A stretch of DNA of 64,000 nucleotides from Acidimicrobiaceae bacterium (GCA_003151475.1 PLXQ01000075.1:1-64000); one strand, 5' to 3'. Counted from the first letter of the stretch, positions 51,752 to 60,625 are shown. Notes: generated by a model not told the origin, from the letters alone. Translations and numbers: made by a program.

Positions 51752-52520
51752 GGGAGGGAACACCCCCGTCGACGTGATCGTGACCGGCAGGATCCGGCCC
51801 GGCGTGATCGTGGGCGGCGGGTTCGTGACCGGCGGGATCGGCGAATAACGGCCAGGCGGCGTGGGCGGCGGCCTGCTCGGCGTCCTTCTTGGACTTCCCC
51901 TCACCCTGTCCGACGACTTCTCCGGCGACGATCACGGTGGCCGTGTAACGGCGGGCGTGGTCGGGTCCCGTCCCCGCCACCTCGTATTGCGGAAGCCGCC
52001 CGACGCGGCGGACGACCATCTCCTGCAGGCGGGTCTTGAAGTCTTCGGCACCGGGACCGGCCGCCGACTCCTCGATCCGGTGATGGAGCATGCGGAGCAC
52101 GAAGGTGTCGGCCGCGTCCCAGCCCCCGTCGAGGTAGATGGCGGCGATGACCGCCTCCACGGCGTTGGCCAGGATCGACGGCTTGGCCCGACCACCCGAT
52201 GCGTCTTCTCCTCGGCCGAGGAGAAGCACCGGTCCCAGATCGAGCTCCAGGGCCACTTCGGCCAAGACCGAGGTGTTGACGACGGCGGCGCGGACTTTGG
52301 CCAGCGCGCCTTCGGGCATCTCGGGATAGGTGCGGTAGCAGTGCTCGGCCACGACCAGACCGAGAACGGCATCACCTAAGAACTCGAGCCTCTCGTTCGA
52401 CGGCCGGCCGCCGGCTTCGGCACACCACGACCGGTGCGACAAAGCCTGGAGGAGCAGCGTCTCGTCGCCGAAGGGTCGGCCCAGACGCTCGAGGAGCGCC
52501 GTGAGGTCGGGGGTCTTCAA
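51744..52520 (-). CDS. rnc: Ribonuclease III
   Basis: About 258 aa. The signature NERLEFLGDAVLGLVVAE is at residues 42-59, a second catalytic region follows (Asp/Glu in NAVEAVIAAIYLDGG), and the C-terminal dsRBD ends in GKSKKDAEQAAAHAAW. It cleaves double-stranded RNA in rRNA and mRNA processing. After the dsRBD a tail of about 30 residues consists of duplicated DPAGH(D/E)-type units. The start is uncertain: TTG at 52520 is the nearest usable codon before the fold; no good ribosome binding site exists. A perfect 13-bp hairpin lies 45 bases upstream. Confidence 0.85.
   Translation of the reverse strand: MKTPDLTALLERLGRPFGDETLLLQALSHRSWCAEAGGRPSNERLEFLGDAVLGLVVAEHCYRTYPEMPEGALAKVRAAVVNTSVLAEVALELDLGPVLLLGRGEDASGGRAKPSILANAVEAVIAAIYLDGGWDAADTFVLRMLHHRIEESAAGPGAEDFKTRLQEMVVRRVGRLPQYEVAGTGPDHARRYTATVIVAGEVVGQGEGKSKKDAEQAAAHAAWPLFADPAGHEPAAHDHAGPDPAGHDHVDGGVPSHA
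51774..51838. repeat. Degenerate tandem repeat at the rnc 3' end
   Basis: GTGATCGTG recurs with a 30-base period (51774, 51804) and GTGACCGGC(A/G)GGATC with a 45-base period (51779, 51824). It encodes the duplicated C-terminal tail of RNase III. Confidence 0.55.
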
Positions 52521-52564
52521 GCGGCGATCGGAAGGCGAATACGGCGTTGCGGGCCGTGTCTCGC

Positions 52565-52594
52565 CCGACTCCGCGCCGAGAGGCGCGGAGTCGG
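52565..52594. promoter_or_regulatory. Perfect hairpin in the acpP-rnc gap
   Basis: CCGACTCCGCGCC (52565-52577) pairs perfectly with GGCGCGGAGTCGG (52582-52594), 13 bp with a four-base loop. It lies about 65 bases after the acpP stop and 45 before the presumed rnc start. Possible roles are attenuation, terminator or RNase III processing in its own leader. If rnc starts further upstream it is coding. Confidence 0.5.
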
Positions 52595-52659
52595 CCGAGG
52601 AGATGACCTCGGGTCCGGCGCCCGCGGCGCCGTTGACGGGAGCGGGATCTTCGACCGTC

Positions 52660-52956
52660 TCAGCTGGCTCCGAGTTTGGCGAATACGTAGTCGACGGCGT
52701 CGCGGACCGTCCGGAGATCCTCGAGGTCCTCGTCCTCGATCCGGAAGCCCACGCTGCGTTCGGCCAGCTCCTCCTCGAGCGCTTCGACCAGCTCGATGAG
52801 AGCGAGCGAATCGGCATCGAGGTCCTCGGCGAACGAGGATGATTCTCTGATCGAGGAGGGTTCGACCTCGAGAATGTCGGCCAGCTGGTCACGCACCAGC
52901 TCGAAGACCTGTTGGCGGTCGAGAGGACCCTTTTCCACGTGAGTCTCTGCGGGCAC
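52660..52956 (-). CDS. acpP: Acyl carrier protein
   Basis: 98 aa. The phosphopantetheine site is Ser50 in EDLDADSLALIEL. Helix II follows (LIELVEALEEELAERSVG). About 15 residues precede the core and a C-terminal segment follows it. It carries acyl chains in fatty acid synthesis. AGGAG in GCAGGAGAACGAC before the GTG at 52956 decides the start. It follows plsX and precedes rnc. Confidence 0.93.
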   Translation of the reverse strand: MPAETHVEKGPLDRQQVFELVRDQLADILEVEPSSIRESSSFAEDLDADSLALIELVEALEEELAERSVGFRIEDEDLEDLRTVRDAVDYVFAKLGAS

Positions 52957-53150
52957 GTCGTTCTCCTGCGGGGGTTGGGGTTTCGCCGGACATCCTACCC
53001 GACGCGATGCCCTTGACCGACGAAGTAGCAGGTAGAGGGCCCTTTTTGACAACCTCCCAGGAGCAGGACAGTACCGCGTCAGCACCGGAGGGGGCCCCAG
53101 GACGACCAGGGGGGAGCCCCCGCCCAGGCCCGGGAGATGGAGAGGACGAA

Positions 53151-54164
53151 CTACGACAGGGCGACGGCGTGGGCCAGGCGGTCGACAAGACCGCCGGTGG
53201 CCACGTCGTGGGCGACCTTCACGGCGGAGACGATGGCCTGGGCCGACGAAGAGCCGTGGCTGATGACACAGATACCGTCCACCCCGAGCAGAACCGCTCC
53301 GCCGGTGTTGTCGGGGTCGAACTCGGCGGCCAGAGGCGCGAGGTAGGGCAGAAGCGCCTCGGAGGCCTTCTTCGTCTCGTCGTTCTTCTGAAGGATCTCG
53401 AGCAGGGTGTCCATGAAGAAGCGCAGCGAACCCTCGAGGGTCTTGAGCGCCACGTTGCCGGTGAAACCGTCGGTCACCACGACGTCGGGTGCATCGTGCA
53501 TGAGGTCGCGGCCTTCCGCGTTGCCGATGAAGCGCAGACCGGCGGTGGCGGCGAGGAGGGCATGGGTCTCTTTCACCAGGGGGGTGCCCTTCGACTTCTC
53601 CTCGCCGATCGAGAGCAGCGCCACCGTGGGATCGGCTACCGCGTAGCGCGCCGTTGAATAGGCCGCTCCCATCTGGGCGAACTGCACCAGCATGGCGGCG
53701 GTGCATTCGGAATTGGCGCCGGCATCGAGGAGAACGGTGGGATGCGAGCCGAGCTGCGGGATCGGCGTGGCGATGGCCGGGCGGATGATCCCTTTCAGCC
53801 GACCCATGCGCAAAAGAGCGCTAGCCATGGTGGCACCGGTGTTGCCGGCGCTGACCATGGCCAACGCCCGGCCGTCACGGACGGCTTCGGCGGCGCGGAC
53901 GAGCGAGGAGTCTTTCTTGCGGCGGACGCCCTGGGCCGGGTCCTCATCCATACCGATGACCTCGGAGGCGGGGAAAACTTCGAGCCCTCCGGTATCTCCG
54001 AGCTCTTCCGGTCGGCCGACGAGGACAACGGGGACTCCGAGCTCGACACTGGCCCGGATGGCACCGGCCACGATCTCGTCGGGAGCCCGGTCGCCGCCCA
54101 TGGCGTCCACGGCCACCGGCAATCCGGTCGCCACCGCTCCGCCCGGCCCGTTGGCGCCGACCAC
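53151..54164 (-). CDS. plsX: Phosphate acyltransferase PlsX
   Basis: 337 aa. The N-terminal VAVDAMGGDRAPDEIV is the signature; further segments are MVSAGNTGATMASALLRMGR, IARPAIAT-like PAIATPIPQLG, and VVTDGFTGNVALKTLEGSLR. PlsX makes acyl-phosphate from acyl-ACP for phospholipid synthesis. It lies 21 bases after rpmF and about 195 bases before acpP; the gap holds no gene I can see. Confidence 0.95.
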   Translation of the reverse strand: MVGANGPGGAVATGLPVAVDAMGGDRAPDEIVAGAIRASVELGVPVVLVGRPEELGDTGGLEVFPASEVIGMDEDPAQGVRRKKDSSLVRAAEAVRDGRALAMVSAGNTGATMASALLRMGRLKGIIRPAIATPIPQLGSHPTVLLDAGANSECTAAMLVQFAQMGAAYSTARYAVADPTVALLSIGEEKSKGTPLVKETHALLAATAGLRFIGNAEGRDLMHDAPDVVVTDGFTGNVALKTLEGSLRFFMDTLLEILQKNDETKKASEALLPYLAPLAAEFDPDNTGGAVLLGVDGICVISHGSSSAQAIVSAVKVAHDVATGGLVDRLAHAVALS

Positions 54165-54185
54165 GAACTGACCGCTAACCGACCA

Positions 54186-54365
54186 CTAGTCGACTTCGAC
54201 GGCCTGCCGGCCCTTGTACCAGCCGCAGTTGGGACAGACCACGTGGGGCACCTTGGCGTGTTGGCACTGGGGGCAGATGCTGCGAGCCGGAAGGCCGAGG
54301 ACCCAGTTCGAGGCGCGCCGGCTGCGGCTCTTCGCCTTGGATGTCTTTTTCTTGGGGACGGCCAT
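54186..54365 (-). CDS. rpmF: Ribosomal protein L32 (zinc form)
   Basis: 59 aa. MAVPKKKTSKAKSRSRRASN at the N-terminus, then CPQC and, 11 residues later, CPNCGWYKGR. The two C-x2-C pairs mark the zinc-binding (C+) form. It is in the classic yceD-rpmF-plsX order. Confidence 0.96.
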   Translation of the reverse strand: MAVPKKKTSKAKSRSRRASNWVLGLPARSICPQCQHAKVPHVVCPNCGWYKGRQAVEVD

Positions 54366-54478
54366 CGTCGATCACCTTCAGGTTGGGAGCCGGTCCACGA
54401 TACCTGCTGCAGGCCCACCCTCACGAGCGTGGCCGGGGAAGGTCGCCCTCCGGCCAGGGGAATCCGGGGCCGGGGTGC

Positions 54479-55000
54479 TCAGTTCTCGGGCCCCAGGTCG
54501 GGTACCCGCAGGACGTCGAGGGCGGCCCAGCGCTCGTCGCGCGGTGTCTCGCAGCTGCATGCCTGCTCGTTGCGATTGCCGCCGCAGAGAGGGCAGAGAC
54601 CGAGACATCCTTCGTCACAGACGGGGGCGATGGGGAGTTCCAGCAGCACGGCGTCGTGGACGAGGGGCTCGAGGTCGACCTCGTCGGCCACCAACCGATA
54701 GGCGTCTTCGCCGTCACCATCGGATCGGTAGAGCTCACGGACGGGGATTCTCAAGGTGCCCGACGCCGTGGTCAGGCAGCGGCGGCATTCGCCCGTCCAC
54801 GGTGCCTCCAGCAGCCCGACCACGGTGATGCCGCCGGCGATGGCCTCGAGGGTGACATCGGCCCGCAGGTCGGCGCCGGCGGGGACGGCACTGCCCGAGC
54901 AGGCGAGGTCGTCGATGGGTCCGGAGCGGACCTCGTGCCAGCGGGTGCCGAGGACCCGCCGGAGTTTGGCGACATGGACGATGAAGGGACGGGCAGCCAC
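54479..55000 (-). CDS. yceD: YceD-family (DUF177) protein
   Basis: 173 aa. ECRRCLTTASGTLRIPVREL with a C-x2-C, and the Cys-rich end CDEGCLGLCPLCGGNRNEQ, typical of DUF177. It belongs to the rRNA-accumulation factor family and lies in the classic position before rpmF. Start at the ATG 55000; the following gene begins nine bases away. Confidence 0.9.
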   Translation of the reverse strand: MAARPFIVHVAKLRRVLGTRWHEVRSGPIDDLACSGSAVPAGADLRADVTLEAIAGGITVVGLLEAPWTGECRRCLTTASGTLRIPVRELYRSDGDGEDAYRLVADEVDLEPLVHDAVLLELPIAPVCDEGCLGLCPLCGGNRNEQACSCETPRDERWAALDVLRVPDLGPEN

Positions 55001-55008
55001 GAGCGGCC

Positions 55009-55611
55009 TCAGGCGTCGTCCTGATCGAAGAATCCCAGCTCACCCTCGGCCGGCCCACCCTCCCCGGTCCCGAGCGCGCCGGGCGCCCCGGGATCTTCGG
55101 GCAACGGTGGCGGCGTGGCCTGGAGCTTCTCGCGCCCGGCCTGGACCGTCTTCAGCGTCCGGTTGAGGACGATCTCGAACGACGCAAGCTTCTGGTCACA
55201 GAAGTCCTCGGCTTCGTGGCGCAGCCTTCGGGCCTCCTCACGGGCGTCATCGAGAATCCGCTGAGCGACGTGGTTCGCCTGTCGGACGATCTCGGTCCGC
55301 TGGACCATCCGCTCGGCCTGGGCCCGGACCTCTTCGAGCAGGTTGTCGGCTTCGCGTTGGCGGGTGGCCAGGAATTCGTCGCGCTCACGCAGAAGCCAGC
55401 GGGCTTGGCGGAGTTCGTCGGGGAAACGGTCGAGGGCCCCTTGGAGCAAATCGAGGACCTCGTCGCGGGCGATGAGGACCGACGCCGACAGGGGCATGGC
55501 GCGGGCGGTGGAGACGAGGTCGACCGCTTGACGCAGGAGGCCTTGGGCGTCGGCCTCGACCACGGGCGCCTCTTCGGCGAAGGGATCCTCGACGAAGGTG
55601 TCGTCGCTCAC
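55009..55611 (-). CDS. Coiled-coil protein (DivIVA-like style)
   Basis: 200 aa. Long helices from about residue 20 to 165 (EVLDLLQGALDRFPDELRQA, then EEVRAQAERMVQRTEIVRQA) followed by a Pro/Gly-rich acidic tail. The pattern recalls DivIVA/ATP-synthase-b-like coiled coils found next to coaD in actinobacteria, but no defined motif allows a function. The ATG overlaps the coaD stop (ATGA at 55608-55611). Confidence 0.7.
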   Translation of the reverse strand: MSDDTFVEDPFAEEAPVVEADAQGLLRQAVDLVSTARAMPLSASVLIARDEVLDLLQGALDRFPDELRQARWLLRERDEFLATRQREADNLLEEVRAQAERMVQRTEIVRQANHVAQRILDDAREEARRLRHEAEDFCDQKLASFEIVLNRTLKTVQAGREKLQATPPPLPEDPGAPGALGTGEGGPAEGELGFFDQDDA

Positions 55612-56087
55612 TTGGAGAACTTCTCCTGCAGACGCAGGGCCACCACCTTCGGGACGAAAGCCGACACGTCACCGCCGTAGCGGGCCACCTCGCGCAACAG
55701 ACGCGAGGCCACGAAGGCCGACGTCGAGGTGGTGGGGATGAAGAGAGTCTCGATCCCCGAGAGCTGACGGTTCATCTGGGCCATCTGCAATTCGTTTTCG
55801 AAGTCCGATACAGCCCGGAGGCCCTTCACGATGGCCGAGGCCCCCACATCATGAGCGACATCGACCACGAGCTTCGAGACCGAGACGATGCGGACATTGG
55901 GCAGGTGGGCCAGGGCCTCCTTCAACATCTCCTCCCGCTCGGCCAGGCTGAACAGCGGCTCGGCCTTCTGGGGGTTCCGCAAGGTGGCCACGACGACATC
56001 GTCGAACAGGCGGCCGGCTCTCTCGACCACCTCGAGATGTCCGTTGTGGAAGGGGTCGAACGAGCCCGGAATGAGGGCGACGGTCAC
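55608..56087 (-). CDS. coaD: Phosphopantetheine adenylyltransferase
   Basis: 159 aa nucleotidyltransferase of CoA synthesis. GSFDPFHNGH at residues 8-17 is the T/HxGH motif, and IVKGLRAVSDFENELQMAQM is the ISSTxx-like lower part. The enzyme forms dephospho-CoA from phosphopantetheine and ATP. Overlaps the downstream coiled-coil gene and the upstream rsmD (four bases each). Confidence 0.96.
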   Translation of the reverse strand: MTVALIPGSFDPFHNGHLEVVERAGRLFDDVVVATLRNPQKAEPLFSLAEREEMLKEALAHLPNVRIVSVSKLVVDVAHDVGASAIVKGLRAVSDFENELQMAQMNRQLSGIETLFIPTTSTSAFVASRLLREVARYGGDVSAFVPKVVALRLQEKFSK

Positions 56088-56656
56088 GAGGTGCCTCTCT
56101 GGTGCGACTCTGCGGGTTGATGCGGCTGTCGGGAACGGAGCACCGCGACGAGCGTACCGCCGTAGCGCTTGTTCCTGATGATCTCCCAGGTGTCGGGCAC
56201 ATCCACCGGCCGGTCCGACTCGATCACGGCCACATCGGCATGGAGCCGGGCCAGCAGGTCCGGCCAGGCCTGGAAGGCATAGGGGGGGTCGCAGAGAGCC
56301 AGGTCGAATCGGTGAGGGCGAAGGAGCCAGTCGACGACCTCGGCCCGGACGACCCGGGTGGCGTCGGGATCGAGGCCGGTGCCGGTGACGTTGGAGCGGA
56401 CGGCGCGCACCGCGGCCAGGGAGTTGTCGACGAAGGTGACCGACTCGGCTCCCCGCGAGAGCGCCTCGATGCCCATGGCGCCGCTCCCGGCGAAGAGGTC
56501 GACGACGGCGGCGCCCTCCATGTCGAGCAGACCGGCCAGGACGTTGAAGATCGCCTCGCGGACCCGGTCGGCGGTCGGTCGGGTGCCGTTGCCCGCCGGG
56601 GCCCGCAGGGCCCGGCCCCGACTACTGCCGGCGATCACACGCACGGGGACCCACAC
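56084..56656 (-). CDS. rsmD: 16S rRNA (guanine-N2)-methyltransferase RsmD
   Basis: 190 aa. RVIAGSSRGRALRAPAGNGT at the N-terminus, RPTADRVREAIFNVL, VVDLFAGSGAMGIEALSRGA (SAM binding) and the catalytic DPPYAF motif. It methylates G966 of 16S rRNA. GTG codons at 56656 and 56644 are both possible starts. It directly follows recG and overlaps coaD by four bases. Confidence 0.93.
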   Translation of the reverse strand: MWVPVRVIAGSSRGRALRAPAGNGTRPTADRVREAIFNVLAGLLDMEGAAVVDLFAGSGAMGIEALSRGAESVTFVDNSLAAVRAVRSNVTGTGLDPDATRVVRAEVVDWLLRPHRFDLALCDPPYAFQAWPDLLARLHADVAVIESDRPVDVPDTWEIIRNKRYGGTLVAVLRSRQPHQPAESHQRGTS

Positions 56657-56678
56657 CCCGAGCGTAGTTGTGGTCTGC

Positions 56679-56729
56679 CTCAGCTCTTGAGCAGGCTCAG
56701 CTCTTGAGGAGGCTCAGCTCTTGAGGAGG
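56679..56729. repeat. 17-bp tandem repeat, three copies, over the recG stop
   Basis: CTCAGCTCTTGAG(C/G)AGG at 56679-56695, 56696-56712 and 56713-56729. The third copy encodes the last codons of recG on the minus strand (LLKS then TGA), and the other two repeat this tail after the stop. Confidence 0.85.
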
Positions 56730-58861
56730 TAGGCCGCCTCGTCGTCGCCCACGAAGAGCCGGAGCTCGTCGGCGAGCACGGCCGTGCTCTCGAGCGGCGG
56801 TTGCTCGGCCAGCAGCGACTCGGCGATCCGGCGCGCGGCGGTGACGAGCTCCCGATCGCCCCGGCGCAGCGAGGCCAGCTTGAGGTCGCTGCGGCCCTTC
56901 TGGCGGGCGCCCAGGATGGTGCCCTCGCCGCGCAGCTCGAGGTCCACCTCGGCCAGGGCGAAGCCGTCCGTGCTCTTCACCAGTGCCTCGAGACGGGTGG
57001 CCGCCTCGGGGGTCGAGCTGGCACTCACGAGGTAGCACCACGAAGCCAGGTCCGACCGCCCCACCCGGCCCCGGAGCTGGTGCAGCTGGGCGATTCCGAA
57101 ATGGTCGGCGTCTTCGATCACCATGACGGTGGCCTCGGCCACGTCCACCCCGACCTCGACCACGGTCGTGGCCACGAGGACCGAGAGCTCCCCCCGGCGG
57201 AAGGCGGCCATGACGCCCTCCTTCTCGGCCGGCTTCAGCTGGCCGTGCAGGAGCCCGATGGACAGACCCGAAAGGACCGTCTGCTCCAACCGCTCCTTCT
57301 CCTGGGTGGCCGATTTCGCCTGGCTCTTCTCGGTGCCTTCGACCAGAGGGCAGACGACATAGGCGCGGTGGCCGGCCGCCACCTGGTCGCGGACGCGCTG
57401 CCAGGCGTCGTCGTCGTCGCTCTCGGTCCGGGCCCAGAGGGTCTTGATGGCGGCCCGGCCGGCCGGTAGTTCGTCGAGTTCGGTGACATCGAGATCGCCG
57501 AAGACGACCATGGCCGCCGTGCGCGGGATGGGAGTCGCCGTCATGACCAGGAGGTCGGGATCGGCCCCCTCGCCACTGGCGGCGTCGCGGCCCTTGGCCC
57601 GCAAGGTGGCGCGCTGCTCCACTCCGAAGCGGTGCTGTTCGTCGATGACCACGACACCGAGGCTGGCGAAGCGGACGTCGTCGGTCAGCAACGCGTGCGT
57701 GCCCACCACGATGTCGACCGCCCCGGCGCGCAGGCCCTCGTGCATCTTCGACCGCGCCCCCGCCGGTGTCCGGCTGGTGAGGAGCACGACGTTCAGAGGG
57801 CGGCTACCGGCGAGGGTGGCCGGGTCGGGAACGGCGAGAGCGGCCACCAGTTCGCGGACGCCGAGGAAGTGCTGCTCGGCCAGGACCTCGGTGGGGGCCA
57901 TGAAGGCACCCTGGTGCCCCCCCTGCACGGCCACCAGCAGGCTGGCCACGGCCACCACCGTCTTGCCCGAGCCCACGTCACCTTGGAGGAGCCGGTGCAT
58001 GGGCAACGGCCCGGCCAGGTCAGTGCCGATCTCGGCCAGGGCCCGTGTCTGGGCCGCCGTTAGGGAGAAGGGCAGCTGGGCCACGAAGGCGGCCACCAGA
58101 TCCTGCTCCGCCGGTACGGGCGCCACCCGGTGGCTGATGCCCCGGGCGTCGCGCTCGTTGGCCTGTCGCCGCATGACGACCTCGAGTTGCAAGCGCAGGA
58201 GCTCGTCGAGGGCCAACCGGCGCCGTGCCCGGTCGCGCTCGTCGAAGGAACCGGGGGCGTGGATGGCGTGAAAGGCGGCGGTCCGGTCCATCAGATCGAG
58301 CTCCCTGCGCACGTGATCAGGCAGCGGATCGTCTAGTTCTCCGGCCCGGCGCAGCGCCTCGCCGATCCATTCGCCGAATTCCCAGCCGGCGATGCCCGCC
58401 TTCTCCGAGGTGGGATAGATGGGCACGATGCGACCGGTCCGGTTTCCCACGAGGTCGACGACGGGGTTGGTGAACTGTCGCTTTCCCCGGTAGCTGTCGA
58501 GCTTTCCGAAGAACAGTGCCTCGGTTCCGACGGGAAGTTGCTTGGCTCGCCAGGCCTGATTGAAGAAGGTGACACGCAACCGGCCCGTGCCGTCGTCGAT
58601 GTCGAGCTCGACCAGGGCCCGGCCCTGGCGCGTCCGGCGGGATTTCACCGATTCCACCCGGGCCAGAACGAGGGACTCCTCCCCCATGGTCATGCCGGCC
58701 ACATCGGCTTGGCGCGACCGGTCGATGTAGCGCCGGGGATAGTGGGTGATCAGGTCGAGGACGGTGGTGATGTCCAAGCCGGCAAGCGCCTCGGCCCGCT
58801 TCTCGCCCACTCTCTTGATGTCGCCGACCGGGATCTCGGCCAGCCGCTGCAGTGTGGGCAC
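56714..58861 (-). CDS. recG: ATP-dependent DNA helicase RecG
   Basis: 715 aa. The wedge/OB domain is at the N-terminus (RYIDRSRQADVAGMTMGEES), then the SF2 helicase with LLQGDVGSGKTVVA (motif I), VVIDEQHRFG (motif II DExH-type) and LRGRVGRSDLASWCYL (motif VI). RecG remodels stalled forks and Holliday junctions. The GTG at 58861 gives the family start four bases after fakA. The stop codon is in a 17-bp tandem repeat. Confidence 0.95.
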   Translation of the reverse strand: MPTLQRLAEIPVGDIKRVGEKRAEALAGLDITTVLDLITHYPRRYIDRSRQADVAGMTMGEESLVLARVESVKSRRTRQGRALVELDIDDGTGRLRVTFFNQAWRAKQLPVGTEALFFGKLDSYRGKRQFTNPVVDLVGNRTGRIVPIYPTSEKAGIAGWEFGEWIGEALRRAGELDDPLPDHVRRELDLMDRTAAFHAIHAPGSFDERDRARRRLALDELLRLQLEVVMRRQANERDARGISHRVAPVPAEQDLVAAFVAQLPFSLTAAQTRALAEIGTDLAGPLPMHRLLQGDVGSGKTVVAVASLLVAVQGGHQGAFMAPTEVLAEQHFLGVRELVAALAVPDPATLAGSRPLNVVLLTSRTPAGARSKMHEGLRAGAVDIVVGTHALLTDDVRFASLGVVVIDEQHRFGVEQRATLRAKGRDAASGEGADPDLLVMTATPIPRTAAMVVFGDLDVTELDELPAGRAAIKTLWARTESDDDDAWQRVRDQVAAGHRAYVVCPLVEGTEKSQAKSATQEKERLEQTVLSGLSIGLLHGQLKPAEKEGVMAAFRRGELSVLVATTVVEVGVDVAEATVMVIEDADHFGIAQLHQLRGRVGRSDLASWCYLVSASSTPEAATRLEALVKSTDGFALAEVDLELRGEGTILGARQKGRSDLKLASLRRGDRELVTAARRIAESLLAEQPPLESTAVLADELRLFVGDDEAAYLLKS

Positions 58862-58865
58862 AGCC

Positions 58866-60566
58866 TCACTCAATGCTGATGAGGTACGGGTACAAAGGCT
58901 GGCCGCCGTGATGGACTTCGACGGCGAGATCGGGTCGGTTCTCGGCCAGCCATTCGGTGACCTGCCGGGTGTCGGCCGCTCCCGCCCCCTCGCCTTCAAT
59001 GAGGGTGACGAGCTCGTGATCGTCGCGCAGCAACTTGCCCAGGAGGGCGCTGGCGGCCTCGCCCATGTTCTCGCCCACCACCTCGACGCCGTCGCGCGAG
59101 AGCCCCATCCAGTCCCCGGTCCGGATCGGTCCCATGGGGCCGGTGGCGTCGCGCACGGCCTGGGTCACCTCTCCGGCCACCACGCGGCGGGCCGAGGCCG
59201 CCATGGAGGTGGCGTTGTCATCGGCGCCGGCCTCGGGGTCGTACTCGAGCAACGCCGCGAAACCTTCCACGATCCCGCTCGTCGGCACCACCCGGACGGG
59301 CTTGCTGGCCAGTTCGCAGACCTGCATGGCCACCGGTCGGATGTTGTCGTTGTTGGGCAGCAGGACAACCTCGGCCGACGACGTGCCCTCTACCACCTCG
59401 AGGATCTGGGCGGTCGAGGGATTCATCGACTGTCCCCCGGCCACCAGGTAGTGGACACCGAGCGAGCGGAAGATCCGGCCCACGCCAACGCCGTTGGCCA
59501 CCGCCACCACCGCCGTTCTCGGCGGGGGCCCTGACGGTTCCTCACGGGCGGCCGTGTTGAGCGCGACCGTGGCGTCGCGGACCCACCGTTCCTCTTGCAT
59601 CTGCTCGACCAGATCGGTGACCCGTATGTTGCGGGGCCGGCCGGCGTCGATGGCGGCCTCGATCGAGGGGCCCACATCGTTGGTGTGGATATGGCAGTTC
59701 CACAGACCCTCTCCGCCCACCACCACGATGGAGTCCCCGATCCCGGCCCACACCTCTTTGAAGGCGGGCATGGTGTCGTCGGGGGCTTCGAGCATGTACA
59801 TGACCTCATAGCGCAGGTCGGTGCCCATCTCGCCGGCCTCCCCGTCGCCGGCCTCGCCCTGCCACGAACCTTCGGGGTAGGCGGCGGCCAGCAGAGCGGG
59901 CGCGTCGGGTCCCGGCGCGGGCGGGTCGGGCAACGGCCTGCCGTCGACCACATGGAGAAGCGAATCGAGCAGCAGCAGATAGCCCGTCCCTCCGGCGTCG
60001 ACCACGCCGGCCTGGGCCAAGATGGGCAACTGCTCCGGTGTCCGGGCGAGCGCCTCGGCCGCCACCTGGCGGGCCGACTCGAGCATCCCGAGGAGATCCG
60101 CCCCCGCGGTGTTGCCCCGCTCCGCTCCTTCGGCCGCCGCGTGGGCCACCGTCAGGATTGTCCCCTCGACCGGTCGGAGCACGGCCTCGCGGGCCGCCTC
60201 GCTGGCGGCGGCGAGCGCTCGTCCCACCTCGTGCGGGCCGGCCCCGTCGGAGCCGGCCAGGACCTTCGTCGCTCCCCGCAGGAGCTGTGACAAAATGACG
60301 CCGGAGTTGCCCCGGGCCCCCATGAGCGATCCGTGGGCGATGGCCTTGCAGACCGCACCCATCTCCAGGTCAGCGCCGCCCTCGAGCCCTTCGAGCTCGG
60401 TCATCACGGACTCGACGGTTAGGGCCATGTTGGTGCCCGTATCCCCGTCGGGCACGGGGTAGACGTTCAGCCGGTTGATATCGTCCTGGTGGAGACGCAG
60501 GACGTCGCGATAGGCACCAAGCACCCGTGCGACGTCGGCTCCAGCGAGCGTGCCCAACGCCTCCAT
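58866..60566 (-). CDS. fakA: DAK2-domain fatty-acid kinase-like protein (FakA)
   Basis: 566 aa. NVYPVPDGDTGTN at residues 34-46 and SLMGARGNSGVILSQLLRG are the ATP/Mg-binding motifs of the DhaL/DAK2 domain; the C-terminal half is the DegV-linked FakA domain (VVLLPNNDNIRPVA, GDWMGLSRDGVEV). FakA phosphorylates fatty acids with a FakB/DegV partner; no degV is nearby. TAGCAT lies eight bases before the ATG. It heads the recG-rsmD-coaD operon. Confidence 0.92.
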   Translation of the reverse strand: MEALGTLAGADVARVLGAYRDVLRLHQDDINRLNVYPVPDGDTGTNMALTVESVMTELEGLEGGADLEMGAVCKAIAHGSLMGARGNSGVILSQLLRGATKVLAGSDGAGPHEVGRALAAASEAAREAVLRPVEGTILTVAHAAAEGAERGNTAGADLLGMLESARQVAAEALARTPEQLPILAQAGVVDAGGTGYLLLLDSLLHVVDGRPLPDPPAPGPDAPALLAAAYPEGSWQGEAGDGEAGEMGTDLRYEVMYMLEAPDDTMPAFKEVWAGIGDSIVVVGGEGLWNCHIHTNDVGPSIEAAIDAGRPRNIRVTDLVEQMQEERWVRDATVALNTAAREEPSGPPPRTAVVAVANGVGVGRIFRSLGVHYLVAGGQSMNPSTAQILEVVEGTSSAEVVLLPNNDNIRPVAMQVCELASKPVRVVPTSGIVEGFAALLEYDPEAGADDNATSMAASARRVVAGEVTQAVRDATGPMGPIRTGDWMGLSRDGVEVVGENMGEAASALLGKLLRDDHELVTLIEGEGAGAADTRQVTEWLAENRPDLAVEVHHGGQPLYPYLISIE

Positions 60567-60574
60567 GGCGGCGA

Positions 60575-60584
60575 ATGCTAACCT
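60575..60584. promoter_or_regulatory. Overlapping divergent -10 boxes of fakA and rpmB
   Basis: ATGCTAACCT contains TAGCAT for the minus strand (60575-60580, eight bases before the fakA ATG) and TAACCT for the plus strand (60579-60584, about 42 bases before rpmB). They share bases, so the two promoters would compete or be symmetric. Confidence 0.45.
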
Positions 60585-60625
60585 TTGCGCTCCAACCCGA
60601 ATTTCTGCCGAGGAGCGTTCGCGTC

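Noticed and set aside
53040-53050. T tract GGGCCCTTTTT as a terminator after acpP or plsX
   Set aside because: The T run is on the plus strand while all genes around it are on the minus strand, so the polarity is wrong.
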